A stretch of 64,000 bases of DNA from DATFRY01 sp963764695 (GCA_963764695.1 CAVXTW010000020.1:186001-250000); one strand, 5' to 3'; numbered from the stretch's first letter, positions 48,975-60,721 are shown. Made by a program: numbers and translations. The notes: generated from the sequence alone by a model not told the origin.

Positions 48975-49095
48975 CTCAGGAAGTTCACGCCGCGCGCGAG
49001 CGAGATCGGCGGCACCGCATGCTTTCGTTCGGCGCACAGGTGCGACTCGCCCGTGCAGCCGTCCACATCGCCGCGTAGCCCCGCCGGGGCCTGTG

Positions 49096-51150
49096 TCAGC
49101 GGCCGCGCTTGCGGCCCAGCTGAGTCAGACGCCAGACCAGCCAGCCGCTCCAGTCGCGCACCTGCGGATCGCGATCGGAGCGCGCCGCCTTGCGCAGGTG
49201 GGGCAGGGCCCCCGTGCCGACCGTGTTGACGAACATGCGGGCCGCCTTCTTGCGGGTCTTCTTGCTGCCCAGCGCGCGGATCAGGTTCTGGTTGAGGATC
49301 TGCTTGGCGCCGTACTGCCCGTTGGTGCGGATGGCGGCGTCGTAGTAGTCCATGCCGAGCGTCCACCACCCCTTCTCGAAGTAGAGGTTGCCGAGCAGGT
49401 ACGGCACGTAGGCGCTCTTCGGCGTGCTGCGGCGCAGTCCGACCAGCGCGTGGATCGCCTCCTCGCGCTTGCCGGCCTTGATGAGCGCCACCGCGCCCGC
49501 CACCGACTCGACCTCCGCCGCCGCCCCGGCCTCGGACGCCTTGACCGCCGCCGCGCTCTCCGGCTCGGCGCTGTCGACCTTGGCGTTGTCGTCGGCGACC
49601 GGCGCGACCGGCTCCTCGCGCTCCTCGGGTGGGAGCACCGGCTCGGCCGGCATCTCCATCACTTCTTCGGACTCGCCTTCGCCGGCCACATCGCCGCCAC
49701 CCGGCGCCTGGGCGACCGCCTCGCCGTCCCCGCGCGCCGGCGCCGCCGCCGGTTCGCCGGCAGCAGGCGGTTCCGCCGGATCGTCAGGCCTCGGCTCGGG
49801 AGCCTGCGCACTGCCGCCCGCCGCGCCCTCCGGCCCGGATCCGCCCTTGTCGCCGCCGGTCTTGTCGGACCCGGCCTTGTCCTCCTCGCCCGGCTCCGGG
49901 GCCGGCTCGCCGGTCGGGTCGGGCGAGGTCGCCGGATCCAGTCCCGTGGGAGCGGTATCGACCGCGTCGCTCGAGCTGGCCGGCACGCGCGCGCCGGCCG
50001 AGGCGGGCGGCGGCCGCTCGATCATCGCACGCACCCGCGCGCCGACCGCGCCGTGCCACAGGGCGTAGCCGCCCCAGGCCGCGCCGCCGGCGATCGCGAA
50101 CGCGATCACCGCGGACAGCAAGCTCGGACGGCGTCGCCGCCGGCGCCGAGGCGCGCGCATCGCGTTGCTGCGCGCGACGCCCAGCTGGCGCCGGTAGTCC
50201 GGCTCCTCGTTAACGTGGCGGTTGCGGTCCCGATCTCGGTCCCGGTCGGCCACCGGCCGGGTCGAGTGGCGCACCCGCGACGGCATCGCCGGATGGTCGA
50301 GCGCCTCGTCGAGCGCGACCGCGAACTCCATCGCGGTCTGGAAGCGATCCTCCTGCTGCTTGGCCAGGGCGCGCTCGATCACCTCCTGCAGCCCGGGCGG
50401 GAAGTCGGTGTCCGGCGCGACGTCGGCAAGGCGCGGGATCGGCGCCGTCCGGTGCATGCCGAGCAGCTCGAAGGTGTCGTCCGAGGTGAACGGCTTGCGA
50501 CCGGTCAAGAGCTCGAACAGCACCACGCCGGTCGAGTACACGTCGGAGCGGACGTCCGCCTTGCCGCCCACCGACTGCTCCGGCGACATGTAGTTGGGCG
50601 TGCCGATCACGATCGCCGAGTGCGAGATGTCCGCCGAGTGGGCCTCGCGCAGGGTCGCCAGACCGAAATCCAGGATGCGGACGTGATCGCCGGTGCCGGT
50701 CGCGTCCATCAGGATGATGTTGGCCGGCTTGATGTCGCGGTGGATGATGCCCAGCGAGTGGGCGTGGGCCAGGCCGGCCAGGATCTGCCGCGTGATCTGC
50801 ACGGCTCGCGCGACCGGCACCCGGCCGCTCTCGAGCAGTGCGCGCAGCGTGCCGCCGTCGACGAACTCCATCACCACGTACGGCCCGCCATCGACGCCGA
50901 AGTCGATCACCGAGACGCAGTGCGGATGGGCCAGCCGGCCCATCACGCGGGTCTCGCGCTCGAACCGCTGGATGAAGGTGGGATCGGCAGCGTAGGAGGC
51001 GTGCAGAAACTTCACCGCGAGCGGGCGGCCCAGCAGCAGCCGTTCGGCGCGGTAAACGATCCCCATGGAGCCAACCGCCAGGCGCTCGAGGATGCGGTAG
51101 CGCTCCTGCAGGACGCTCCCAACGCGTGGATCGATGGACGCGTCGTCCAT
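49096..51150 (-). CDS. Ser/Thr protein kinase with transmembrane segment and TPR-like end
   Basis: 684 residues. Kinase domain 15-290: glycine loop VGSMGIVY, Lys47 (LAVKF), HRDIKPANI (catalytic loop), DFG in ILDFGLA, SPEQ for APE, and DVYSTGVVLFELLTG. A basic stretch of seven Arg precedes one transmembrane helix (LLSAVIAFAIAGGAAWGGYALW, about 345-365). A 200-residue Pro/Ala/Glu linker follows. The C-terminal part (about 570-684) has TPR-like helices (AVALIKAGKREEAIHALVGL, LLGNLYFEKGWWTLGMDYYDAAI). The kinase is active by sequence and faces the cytosol; the TPR part should lie in the periplasm. A WD40 lipoprotein gene is 210 bp upstream on the same strand. Confidence 0.93.
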   Translation of the reverse strand: MDDASIDPRVGSVLQERYRILERLAVGSMGIVYRAERLLLGRPLAVKFLHASYAADPTFIQRFERETRVMGRLAHPHCVSVIDFGVDGGPYVVMEFVDGGTLRALLESGRVPVARAVQITRQILAGLAHAHSLGIIHRDIKPANIILMDATGTGDHVRILDFGLATLREAHSADISHSAIVIGTPNYMSPEQSVGGKADVRSDVYSTGVVLFELLTGRKPFTSDDTFELLGMHRTAPIPRLADVAPDTDFPPGLQEVIERALAKQQEDRFQTAMEFAVALDEALDHPAMPSRVRHSTRPVADRDRDRDRNRHVNEEPDYRRQLGVARSNAMRAPRRRRRRRPSLLSAVIAFAIAGGAAWGGYALWHGAVGARVRAMIERPPPASAGARVPASSSDAVDTAPTGLDPATSPDPTGEPAPEPGEEDKAGSDKTGGDKGGSGPEGAAGGSAQAPEPRPDDPAEPPAAGEPAAAPARGDGEAVAQAPGGGDVAGEGESEEVMEMPAEPVLPPEEREEPVAPVADDNAKVDSAEPESAAAVKASEAGAAAEVESVAGAVALIKAGKREEAIHALVGLRRSTPKSAYVPYLLGNLYFEKGWWTLGMDYYDAAIRTNGQYGAKQILNQNLIRALGSKKTRKKAARMFVNTVGTGALPHLRKAARSDRDPQVRDWSGWLVWRLTQLGRKRGR

Positions 51151-51360
51151 GAAACGAATGGGCAGGCTACCACGAAGCCCGGCTAGCTGCCGGGCGGGCT
51201 GGAATTCTTCGTGACGACGGGCACCTCGCCTCTGCCGGGCGCTGCGGCCCGCGGCGGGTGCGGCTCGGCGATTCGACTCCCATCATTAAGATAGGCGCGC
51301 GGCGCGCGCCCCCGTTCTCTTGCATCGCGTGTGTCGAGTGCATCGGTTCCATGGCTTCCA

Positions 51361-53385
51361 TCAGGGCGAGGGCAGCTTCCACAGCAGGCCCGTTCGATCG
51401 TGACTCGCGGTGGCAAGGATACGGCCGTCCCGCGAGAATGAAACCCCGGTCACCGCCCCAAGATGCCCGGGATACGCGGCCAGCTCCTTGCCGCTTCCCA
51501 CCTCCCACAGGCGCGCGGTGGTGTCGCTCGACCCGGTGGCCAGGCGCTTGCCATCGGGCGAGAAGCTGACCGCGCGGATCGATCCGTCGTGCCCGGTCAT
51601 GGTGCGCACGACCTTCCAGGTCTTCGTGTCCCACAGGTGCACCTTGCCGTCGTCGCCGGCGGTGGCCAGCAGCGCCTCGGTGGGCGAGAACGCGAGGGCG
51701 AGGTTCGTGACCACCTCGTCGGGGTTGACGCGCGCCTCCTCCTTGCCCGACTCGGCGCCGATGATCAGCACCACGCGCTCGGAGCCGGCGATGGCGATGC
51801 GCTTGCCGTCGGGCGAGAACCGCACCGCCGTGATCGACGAGTAGGTCTGGCGATCGAGCGCCTGCAGGCGCGCGCGGGCGCGCATGTCCCAGGTCCACAC
51901 CCGGCCGGTCTCGTCGCCGGTCACCACCAGCCGCCCGTCGGGGCTGATGTCGAACGCGTTGACCTTGCCGCCGATCGGCGGCAGCGCCGAATCATCCTTG
52001 TCGGCCTTGTAGTTCCAGGACATCAGCTTGGCGTCGGCGCCGGAGCTGTAAAGGAGCGAGCCGTCGGCCGAGAACTCGAGCGCGTTGACGGCGCCCTGGG
52101 CCACGGTCAGGACCGGGCCGGACTGGCCGGTGGCCGCGTCCCACAGCCTGACCGTGTGGTCCTCCGACGCGGTCGCGACCTGGGTCCCGTCGGGCGAGAA
52201 CGCGACGGCGGTGAGCGGCTCCTGGTGGCGCTCCGGCTCGGCCACCGGATCTCCGTTGCGCAGGTTCCACAGCCAGAAGCGCCCGGCCTCGGATCCCTTG
52301 GCTCCCCGGTGCAGGCTCCAGGTCACGCCGCGCTTGCCGTCGGGCGCCACCGCCATGTACTGCACGGTGAGCCCGTCGGTGCCGGTCCACTCGCGGAGCA
52401 GGTTGTTGTCGCTCGGCTTGGCCGGATCCCAGGCCCGGAACCAGACATCGCCGCCGGAGGTCCACAGCTCCTTGCCGTCCGGCGAGAACGCGACGCTGAC
52501 CACCGCGCGATCGTGGGCCTCGAAGGCGACCGAGCTCTTGGGGTCGGCCAGCTCGTAGAGGAGCGCGAGCGCGTCGTCGCTTCCGGCCGCCACCTGCTTG
52601 CCGTCCGGCGACACCGCCACCGAGGCGATCCGCTTGGAGGCCGCGCCCAGCTTCCGGGCCGCCGGCGGCGCCTTCTTCATGTCGATGGCGAACACCGATC
52701 CGCTCTCGTCGCCCAGCGCGACGATCGAGCCCCCGCCGCACGCCATGGCGCTCAGCTTGGGGAAGGCGCCCTCGACCTTGACCTGCTCGGCGCCGCTGTC
52801 GATGGCGAGCACCGAGACCAGGCCGTCGGAGGCCGACACCAGGCGCTGGTCGTCGAGGAAGCACAGCCCCTTGACCTCGGCGCTGTGGCGCAGCACGCGC
52901 AGCGGCTGGCGCAGGGTCAGGTTCCACAGCTGGATGTCGCCCGATCCGGCGATCGACGTGGCCAGCAGCGATCCGCTCTGCGACACGGCCAGCGCCGGGC
53001 CCGGGTCGCGCCGCTCCAGCTCGTACAGCCGGCGCCCGGTCTTCGCCTCCCACATCGTGTAGCGGTCGTAGGAGGCCGACACCAGCTGTTCGCCGTTCGG
53101 CATGAACACGAGACGCTCGAGGTGGCGGTCGAACATGCGCAGGCTGCCCAGGCGCGCGATCGCGCCGCGCGGCAGCGCATCACCTGTCGCGTCCTTGGCC
53201 GCCGTCGGATCGTCCTGCACGACACCCGCGGGCGGTCCCTGCTTGGCCGCGCCCGGCGGTCCGGCGCCGCCGTCATCGACCGGCGGGCTGCCGCTCGGTT
53301 CACTCTTGCATGCGCCGAGCGCGAGCGCGGCGCTCAGCGCGGCGACACAAGCCTGACTTGCATGCAGGGTCGGTCGGCTCGTCAC
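51361..53385 (-). CDS. WD40 beta-propeller lipoprotein
   Basis: 674 residues from GTG at 53385. Signal peptide with lipobox LALGAC (Cys26), then an Asp/Gly/Pro-rich linker to about residue 75. About 12-14 WD40-type blades follow, with recurring SPDGKxxA and LWD motifs (VAVSPDGKQVAAGSDDALALLYEL, VAFSPDGKELWTSGGDVWFRAWD, VSFSPDGKRLATGSSDTTARLWE). There are enough blades for two seven-bladed propellers. It is anchored to a periplasmic or outer membrane face and acts as a protein-binding platform. It stands upstream of, and is probably co-expressed with, the kinase at 49096-51150. Confidence 0.9.
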   Translation of the reverse strand: MTSRPTLHASQACVAALSAALALGACKSEPSGSPPVDDGGAGPPGAAKQGPPAGVVQDDPTAAKDATGDALPRGAIARLGSLRMFDRHLERLVFMPNGEQLVSASYDRYTMWEAKTGRRLYELERRDPGPALAVSQSGSLLATSIAGSGDIQLWNLTLRQPLRVLRHSAEVKGLCFLDDQRLVSASDGLVSVLAIDSGAEQVKVEGAFPKLSAMACGGGSIVALGDESGSVFAIDMKKAPPAARKLGAASKRIASVAVSPDGKQVAAGSDDALALLYELADPKSSVAFEAHDRAVVSVAFSPDGKELWTSGGDVWFRAWDPAKPSDNNLLREWTGTDGLTVQYMAVAPDGKRGVTWSLHRGAKGSEAGRFWLWNLRNGDPVAEPERHQEPLTAVAFSPDGTQVATASEDHTVRLWDAATGQSGPVLTVAQGAVNALEFSADGSLLYSSGADAKLMSWNYKADKDDSALPPIGGKVNAFDISPDGRLVVTGDETGRVWTWDMRARARLQALDRQTYSSITAVRFSPDGKRIAIAGSERVVLIIGAESGKEEARVNPDEVVTNLALAFSPTEALLATAGDDGKVHLWDTKTWKVVRTMTGHDGSIRAVSFSPDGKRLATGSSDTTARLWEVGSGKELAAYPGHLGAVTGVSFSRDGRILATASHDRTGLLWKLPSP

Positions 53386-53462
53386 GTCGGAACACGATGG
53401 GTATCACGATGAGCCGGCACGCGCCACGCCCTGCCACCCGGGAGCGTGGTAGCTTCGACCAC

Positions 53463-54347
53463 GTGCGTAGCATGACCGGATACGGACGCGGCCTGTCCGA
53501 GCGCGACGGCCGGCGGGCGGTGGTGGAGATCCGGTCCGTCAATCACCGCTTCATGGACGTCAAGCTGCGCGGCGCCGCGCTCGATGCCGGCCTCGAGGAG
53601 CGCCTCGCGTCGCGTGTGCGCGAGCGCGTCACGCGCGGCTCGCTCACCGTCTCCATTCGACTCGAAGGCGCCGCTGCGGCCGCCGCCCTGCGCGTGGACG
53701 AGCACGCAGCGCGCCGGGTGCACGAGGCGCTGCGGCAGCTGGCCGCGTCTCTCGACCTTGACGCGGGGCGGATCACGCTCGACCTCATCGCGGCCCAGCC
53801 AGGCGTGCTGGTGCCGATCGAGGGAGATCGCTCGTCGGAGGCGGTGGCCGAGTGCATGGCCGAGGCGACCGACCGTGCGCTCGACGGCCTCGTCGCCATG
53901 CGCGACGCCGAGGGCCAGACGCTGGCGCGCGACCTGACGCGCCGCTTCGACGGCCTGCGCCAGCTGACCTCGTCGCTCGAGCGGCTGGCCAGCGCGGCGC
54001 CGGAAGACGGCGAGCGCCGCCTGCGCGATCGACTGAGCCGCCTCCTGGCCGGCGGCAAGGTCGCTGTCGACGAGGCCCGGCTGGCGCAGGAGGTGGCGAT
54101 CCTGGCCGATCGCATGGACATCACCGAGGAGCTGGTCCGGGTCGGCAGCCACATCGGTCAGCTCGGCGACCTGATGGGGCAGGGCGACCAGGCGATCGGG
54201 CGCCGGCTCGACTTCCTGGTCCAGGAGCTGGGCCGCGAGTTCAACACGGTGGCCTCCAAGTCGCAGTCGGCCGAGATCGCGCGGCTGGTGGTCGAGGCCA
54301 AGGCCGAGCTCGAGAAGGTCCGCGAACAGGTCCAGAACGTCGAGTGA
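53463..54347 (+). CDS. yicC: YicC-family endoribonuclease
   Basis: 294 residues from GTG at 53463, chosen because YicC proteins begin (M)xRSMTGYG; ATG at 53472 is the alternative. The N-terminal domain shows VEIRSVNHRFMDVKLR and the C-terminal DUF1732 end shows RLDFLVQELGREFNTVASKS with a final long helix. YicC proteins are hexameric or dimeric endoribonucleases that cut small RNA or mRNA. Gene order yicC-gmk-(rpoZ)-spoT is common in bacteria and is kept here except for rpoZ. The stop overlaps a possible GTG of gmk. Confidence 0.93.
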   Translation: MRSMTGYGRGLSERDGRRAVVEIRSVNHRFMDVKLRGAALDAGLEERLASRVRERVTRGSLTVSIRLEGAAAAAALRVDEHAARRVHEALRQLAASLDLDAGRITLDLIAAQPGVLVPIEGDRSSEAVAECMAEATDRALDGLVAMRDAEGQTLARDLTRRFDGLRQLTSSLERLASAAPEDGERRLRDRLSRLLAGGKVAVDEARLAQEVAILADRMDITEELVRVGSHIGQLGDLMGQGDQAIGRRLDFLVQELGREFNTVASKSQSAEIARLVVEAKAELEKVREQVQNVE

Positions 54348-54352
54348 GCGCG

Positions 54353-55066
54353 ATGGCGGGGCGGCGCGGCATCCTCATCATCATCTCTTCACCGTCGGGC
54401 GCCGGAAAGACCACGCTCGCCCGCCGCCTGCTCGGCGACTTTCCCGAGCTGAGCTTCTCGGTCTCGTACACCACGCGCGCGCCGCGGGTCGTCGAGCGAA
54501 ACGGCGTCAACTACTACTTCGTCAGCCCGACCGAGTTCGACGAGATGATCGAGCGCGGCGAGTTCGCCGAGTACGCGCAGGTGCACGGCAACTGGTACGG
54601 CACCTCGCAGCAGGTGGTGGAGGACGCGCTGGCGTCCGGACGCGACGTGGTGTTCGACGTCGACTGGCAGGGCGGCGGCGCGCTGGCCGGACAGTGGCCG
54701 CGCGACGCGCTGCGCATCTTCATCCTGCCGCCCGACCTGGCCAGTCTCGAGGAGCGGCTCCGGCGGCGCGCCACCGATACCGACGAGGTGATCCAGCGCC
54801 GCGTGCGCGTGGCGATCGAGGAGCTCGCTCACCACGACGAGTACGAGCACCGGATCGTCAACCAGGACCTCGATGACGCGTACCGCATGCTGCGCGCGAT
54901 CTACCTGGTGCGGCGCGGCGGCATCGATGCCGAGGAGCCGGAGCTGGTCCGGTTAGACAGTGCCAGCCGCGCGCGCGCGGCGAAGGATCACGCGGATCGC
55001 CTAGTTGCGGCCGGGCGAGGGCCGCGGCCGACCGAGCCGCCATCACCACTTAACCAGCCTGATTGA
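54353..55066 (+). CDS. gmk: Guanylate kinase
   Basis: 237 residues. P-loop SSPSGAGKTT (12-21), substrate region VSYTTRAPR, NGVNYYFVSPTEFDEMIERGEFAEYAQVHGNWYGT, and VVFDVDWQGG with the lid RRATDTDEVIQRR. The enzyme converts GMP and ATP to GDP and ADP. The C-terminal 35 residues are an extra Ala/Arg/Pro tail. It follows yicC with 5 bp between them (or a 4-bp overlap if GTG at 54344 is used). It is in the same run as the (p)ppGpp enzyme, which uses GDP/GTP and regulates guanylate levels. Confidence 0.96.
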   Translation: MAGRRGILIIISSPSGAGKTTLARRLLGDFPELSFSVSYTTRAPRVVERNGVNYYFVSPTEFDEMIERGEFAEYAQVHGNWYGTSQQVVEDALASGRDVVFDVDWQGGGALAGQWPRDALRIFILPPDLASLEERLRRRATDTDEVIQRRVRVAIEELAHHDEYEHRIVNQDLDDAYRMLRAIYLVRRGGIDAEEPELVRLDSASRARAAKDHADRLVAAGRGPRPTEPPSPLNQPD

Positions 55067-55097
55067 CACGGACTTTGCAAAGGGGAAAGCTTGGAGC

Positions 55098-55787
55098 GTG
55101 AACTCCACGCACCAGTCCCTGCTCGCCGCGCTCGTGGCTCTAGCGGCGGTGGGTGGCTGCGGCCGCACCTTCAATGGCGCCGTGACGCAGCCGAACCCGC
55201 TCACTCAGCCGCTCGAGACGCTTCGCGAATCCGAAGTGATCATGATCGTCACCGGTGACATGGAGCTCAACTTGCCCGCGTCCGGTGGCTCCTCCGGGGG
55301 CGCCCAGTGGGTCAACCAGCGATACCCGCTCAAGAACATGGCGCACTTCACGGTCGTGTCGCGCGACCGCCTGCGCTTCCACGTGCAGATCGAGCACAAG
55401 TGGCAGGAGTGGGCAGACGTGTCGACCTGGAACGCGTACCTGGTCGACGATCAGGGAAAGCGCTACGACCCGGCCGACATCGATCTGATCAGCGATCGCG
55501 TCATCACCAAGATGTGGGACTACGAGCAGCGCAGCACGGTGCGCAACAGCTTCGGCGACGTCGTCCACGTGAACAACGACGGCTACAAGCGTCGCCAGGC
55601 TCTCGGCTCGCTGTCGCTCTTCCGCGGGCGCGGCGACTTCGTATTTCACCACCGCGACATCTTCTCCCCCCGGGTGAGGTCACTCACTCTCCACATCGAG
55701 CGAAGCGGCACCGCCTTCGAGTTCACATGGCGGTTCGCTGACGACGAGGCCTTCGCGGTGGCCTCGTCCGCCGCGCCAAGACCATAG
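55098..55787 (+). CDS. Lipoprotein between gmk and spoT
   Basis: 229 residues from GTG at 55098 (GGGGAAAG upstream). Lipobox AVGGC. The mature part has beta-rich segments (SEVIMIVTGDMELNLP, HFTVVSRDRLRFHVQIEHKWQEW, FVFHHRDIFSPRVRSLTLHIERSG, FEFTWRFADD). I do not recognise a family. It sits where rpoZ (omega subunit of RNA polymerase) normally lies, but it is not an omega protein. The spacing (31 bp after gmk, 2 bp before the Rel/Spo gene) puts it in the same transcript. Confidence 0.78.
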   Translation: MNSTHQSLLAALVALAAVGGCGRTFNGAVTQPNPLTQPLETLRESEVIMIVTGDMELNLPASGGSSGGAQWVNQRYPLKNMAHFTVVSRDRLRFHVQIEHKWQEWADVSTWNAYLVDDQGKRYDPADIDLISDRVITKMWDYEQRSTVRNSFGDVVHVNNDGYKRRQALGSLSLFRGRGDFVFHHRDIFSPRVRSLTLHIERSGTAFEFTWRFADDEAFAVASSAAPRP

Positions 55788-55789
55788 AG

Positions 55790-57976
<2,187 letters not shown>

Positions 57977-57979
57977 GCG

Positions 57980-59575
57980 TCAGAAGCGCAGCGTGGCGCT
58001 GAGCTTGACGCCGTCGAAGGGCGGCAGCACGCGGCACACGCCGGAGATGCACTTGAGCCCGCCGCGCTCCGAGCCGACCAGGAGCCGCACGCCGGACGAA
58101 GGCGTGAAGTCCCAGCCGACGTTGGCGTTGAAGTAGTCGCGCTTGGGCTGGGTCGGCTCGGTGGTGTAGTCGTAGCCGCCGGCCAGGGTGAGCGACGGCT
58201 GCACGCGCAGGCCGGCGCTGATCGTGCCCTGGCGGAAGCGCTCGTCCAGGATGGCCGACTCGTGCACCGCGCGCTCCTCGTGCAGGACGCGCAGGTTGAC
58301 GCTCCAGCGGTCGTCGATGGCCTGCGAGGCGTCGACCTCGAGGTGGCCGTCCTGGCGCACCGGGTCGCCGCGGCCGTCGAGCCGGACCAGGCGCCAGCCG
58401 GCCGACGCGATCGCCCACGAGCGGGCGTCGTCCCAGCGCACCTCGACGCCGGCGTACGGATCGTGGATGGTGCCGGCCTCGATGTCGCCGCTGTCCGGAT
58501 CGGCGTAGCCGTGCCAGTCGCGGAAGGCGCCGTAGTTGACGTAGGTGAGCAGCGCGGGCGAGAAGCTCCAGTCGAACCGCACCCGGCCACCGGCCACCTC
58601 GCTGGCCGGGTTCTCGATGGTCTGCTGCCCGCGCTCCACCGTCGGCGGGCTGTTGTAGGCCACGGCGTCGAAGGCCGGCTGGCCCAGGTTGGGGCGCAGC
58701 GGCGTGAGGTCTCCGTACGCCTTGCCCTCGACAAGCAGGGTGGCCTTGCCGAGATAGCTGACGGCGCTGCCGTACAGCGCGAACCCGCGCGGGTGCTGCG
58801 CCGCCGGCTCGCTCGTGACCTCCTGGCCCATGGCCTCGAGGTAGAAGCCGAGGTTGCGGGCGGCGCGCGGCGCGTCGAGGGTGACGCCGTACTGGAAGGA
58901 TCTGTCTGTGTACTCGTCGCTGGGGACCAGGCCGAGCGGATCGCGGAAGGCGACCGCCGCGCCGTAGGCGCCGAGGTTCAAGCCGTCGGCAACGGCGAGC
59001 TGGCCCTGAGCGCCGCCGATGAGGTCGTACGGATCGTCTGTGCCGGTGCTGGTCGCCTCGTCGATGTTGTTGATGTTGGCGTATCCGAACGCGACCGTGG
59101 CGCTGGCCCGCTGGCCGTGGACCAGCAGCTTGGCGCCGCGCAAGGTGGTGTCGATGCCGAGCTCGTCGAGCTTGCGCAGAGACAGGCCCAGGCCGCGGCC
59201 GAACGAGACGTAGGCGTCGCCCGCGGTCACCTCGAGCGAGCGGCCCATCCAGCCGATGGTGGCCTTCTCCAGCGTGTAGCGGTCCTCGATGTCCGGATCC
59301 GGCTCGTCGACGAAGGTGGAGGTGTCGAGGCGCACCGACGCGTGCCACGGCTGCCACCGGCTGGACACGTTGAGGCGGCCGAACAGCTCGGCGTACTCGC
59401 GGTCGTCGTGCCAGCCGGCGCTCATGCTGGCGGTGACGTTGACCGGCAGGGCCAGCCCGGGCGCGCGCAGCGGCGGGGTGGCGGCGTCCGGGGCCGGCTG
59501 GCCGCCCGCGGCGCGCGCACCGGCCTGCAGCATCGCGAGCGCGCCGGCCACCGCCACGGCCTCGGGCAGGCTCAT
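57980..59575 (-). CDS. Outer-membrane beta-barrel protein (DUF6029-like)
   Basis: 531 residues from the ATG at 59575. Signal peptide ends near ARAAGG. The rest alternates many amphipathic strands (VNVTASMSAGWHDDREYAELFGRLNVSSRWQPW, YVSFGRGLGLSLR, ASATVAFGYANINNI, RVRFDWSFSPALLTYVNYG, TISAGLRVQPSLTLAGGYDYT) and ends with aromatic LSATLRF, the usual outer-membrane insertion signal. It is of the DUF6029/large-porin type. The ATG overlaps the stop of the TlpA-like gene (ATGA), so barrel and thioredoxin-fold protein are made together. CISGVC near the C-terminus (LKCISGVCRVL) is a CxxxC pair on the barrel. Confidence 0.85.
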   Translation of the reverse strand: MSLPEAVAVAGALAMLQAGARAAGGQPAPDAATPPLRAPGLALPVNVTASMSAGWHDDREYAELFGRLNVSSRWQPWHASVRLDTSTFVDEPDPDIEDRYTLEKATIGWMGRSLEVTAGDAYVSFGRGLGLSLRKLDELGIDTTLRGAKLLVHGQRASATVAFGYANINNIDEATSTGTDDPYDLIGGAQGQLAVADGLNLGAYGAAVAFRDPLGLVPSDEYTDRSFQYGVTLDAPRAARNLGFYLEAMGQEVTSEPAAQHPRGFALYGSAVSYLGKATLLVEGKAYGDLTPLRPNLGQPAFDAVAYNSPPTVERGQQTIENPASEVAGGRVRFDWSFSPALLTYVNYGAFRDWHGYADPDSGDIEAGTIHDPYAGVEVRWDDARSWAIASAGWRLVRLDGRGDPVRQDGHLEVDASQAIDDRWSVNLRVLHEERAVHESAILDERFRQGTISAGLRVQPSLTLAGGYDYTTEPTQPKRDYFNANVGWDFTPSSGVRLLVGSERGGLKCISGVCRVLPPFDGVKLSATLRF

Positions 59576-60120
59576 CGCGGCTCGCCGATGAGCGCCTGGA
59601 TGTCCCCCTCGACCGCGACCTCGTCGCCGGCGTGGTAGCCCTCGCGAGTGCGGGCCACCGCGCCGTCGCGGCCGATCAGCACCGTGAACGGCGCGGTTCG
59701 CTTCGGGTTGTACGCCCCGGTCACGCGGGTCTCTTCGTCGAGCAGGACCGGGAAGCTGAGGCCGTGGCGTCGCGCGTGCGGATCGACGTTGGCCGACGTC
59801 TCCGGGCCGTCCATGGAGACGGCCAGCACCACGAAGCCCTGGTCGCGGTACTTGCCGTACAGCCGCTCGAGGTGCGGCAGCTCCGCCGCGCACGGCACGC
59901 ACCAGGTGGCCCAGAAGTTGACGAGCACGACCTTGCCGCGGTGATCGGACAGGCGCACGGTCTGGCCGTCGAGATCGCGCAGCGCGAAGTCGGGCGCGCC
60001 CGCGCTCGATGCTGCCGGCGCCGGCCCGCCGGCCTCCGGCGCCCCGCACGCGACAGACAGCGCCAGCAGCAGGCTGAGGGCGACCGGCCTACTCGGACAG
60101 ATAGAAGTCGAGCAGCTCAC
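59572..60120 (-). CDS. TlpA-like thioredoxin-fold lipoprotein (CVPC)
   Basis: 182 residues from GTG at 60120 (AGGAG 5 nt upstream). It starts inside the end of the neighbouring gene, overlapping it by 32 bp. A signal peptide with lipobox LSVAC is followed by the TlpA/AhpC-TSA fold: FALRDLDGQTVRLSDHRGKVVLVNFWATWCVPCAAELPHLE, FVVLAVSMDG, and PFTVLIGRDG with the cis-Pro. The CVPC motif should carry out thiol-disulfide exchange in the periplasm. Neighbours are a barrel, a second TlpA-like lipoprotein and a UxxC redoxin, which points to one redox pathway. Confidence 0.9.
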   Translation of the reverse strand: MSCSTSICPSRPVALSLLLALSVACGAPEAGGPAPAASSAGAPDFALRDLDGQTVRLSDHRGKVVLVNFWATWCVPCAAELPHLERLYGKYRDQGFVVLAVSMDGPETSANVDPHARRHGLSFPVLLDEETRVTGAYNPKRTAPFTVLIGRDGAVARTREGYHAGDEVAVEGDIQALIGEPR

Positions 60121-60721
60121 GGTACTCCTGCAGCGGGTCATCGCCGGTCTCGGCCCCCTGCGCGATCTCGAGGATCTCGAGGGTCTCGGCGTCGACGAAG
60201 ATATTGACCGGCATGACGTTGACATCGACGTACTGGCCCATCTGGAACGACGTGTCGATGAGCACCGGCACGGCGAGCTCGAAGGTGTTGACCCACGCCT
60301 TGACGAACGCCGCGTCGGCCGGCTCGCCGTTCTGGTCCTCGAACACGGCGACCAGGATGGCGACGCCGCGCGGCTCGTACTCGGCGGCGAACTCCGGCAT
60401 CGCCTCGGCCTCCCGCATACACGGGGCGCACCAGCCGGCCGCCGCGTTGATCATGATGACGCGGGTGCCGGGGCGGTCGGCGGCGGCGTAGTCGCCGAGA
60501 CGGACTGCGACCGGCTCGCTCGCCGTGTCACCGTCGAGGAACGCGGGGAACTCGAGATCGTCGATCGTCTCGCCGGCCTGCCCGCCGTCGTCGCCCTGTG
60601 TGCCGTCTCCGTCGCCGTCGCCGTCTCCGCCGAAGCATGCAGCGCTGGCGAGCGCCGTGAACGCAACGAGGACGAGGACACAGTGCCTGACCATGTAGGT
60701 CGAGTGAAGATGTCTGCTCAT
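60089..60721 (-). CDS. TlpA-like thioredoxin-fold lipoprotein (CAPC)
   Basis: 210 residues from the ATG at 60721 (ATG at 60694 is also possible). Signal peptide with lipobox ASAAC, an Asp/Gly linker (GGDGDGDGDG), then a thioredoxin-type domain: VIMINAAAGWCAPCMREAEAMPEF, VAILVAVFEDQNG, VLIDTSFQMG, and VMPVNIFVDAETLEI with cis-Pro. GWCAPC is the redox motif. It is the first gene of the leftward set (this gene, CVPC protein, barrel) and is divergent from the UxxC redoxin gene across 153 bp. Confidence 0.88.
   Translation of the reverse strand: MSRHLHSTYMVRHCVLVLVAFTALASAACFGGDGDGDGDGTQGDDGGQAGETIDDLEFPAFLDGDTASEPVAVRLGDYAAADRPGTRVIMINAAAGWCAPCMREAEAMPEFAAEYEPRGVAILVAVFEDQNGEPADAAFVKAWVNTFELAVPVLIDTSFQMGQYVDVNVMPVNIFVDAETLEILEIAQGAETGDDPLQEYRELLDFYLSE

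Noticed and set aside
51151..51360. Small gene between the kinase and the WD40 gene.
   Set aside because: Candidate frames have no ribosome binding site and Arg/Pro-rich products; probably a promoter or leader region.
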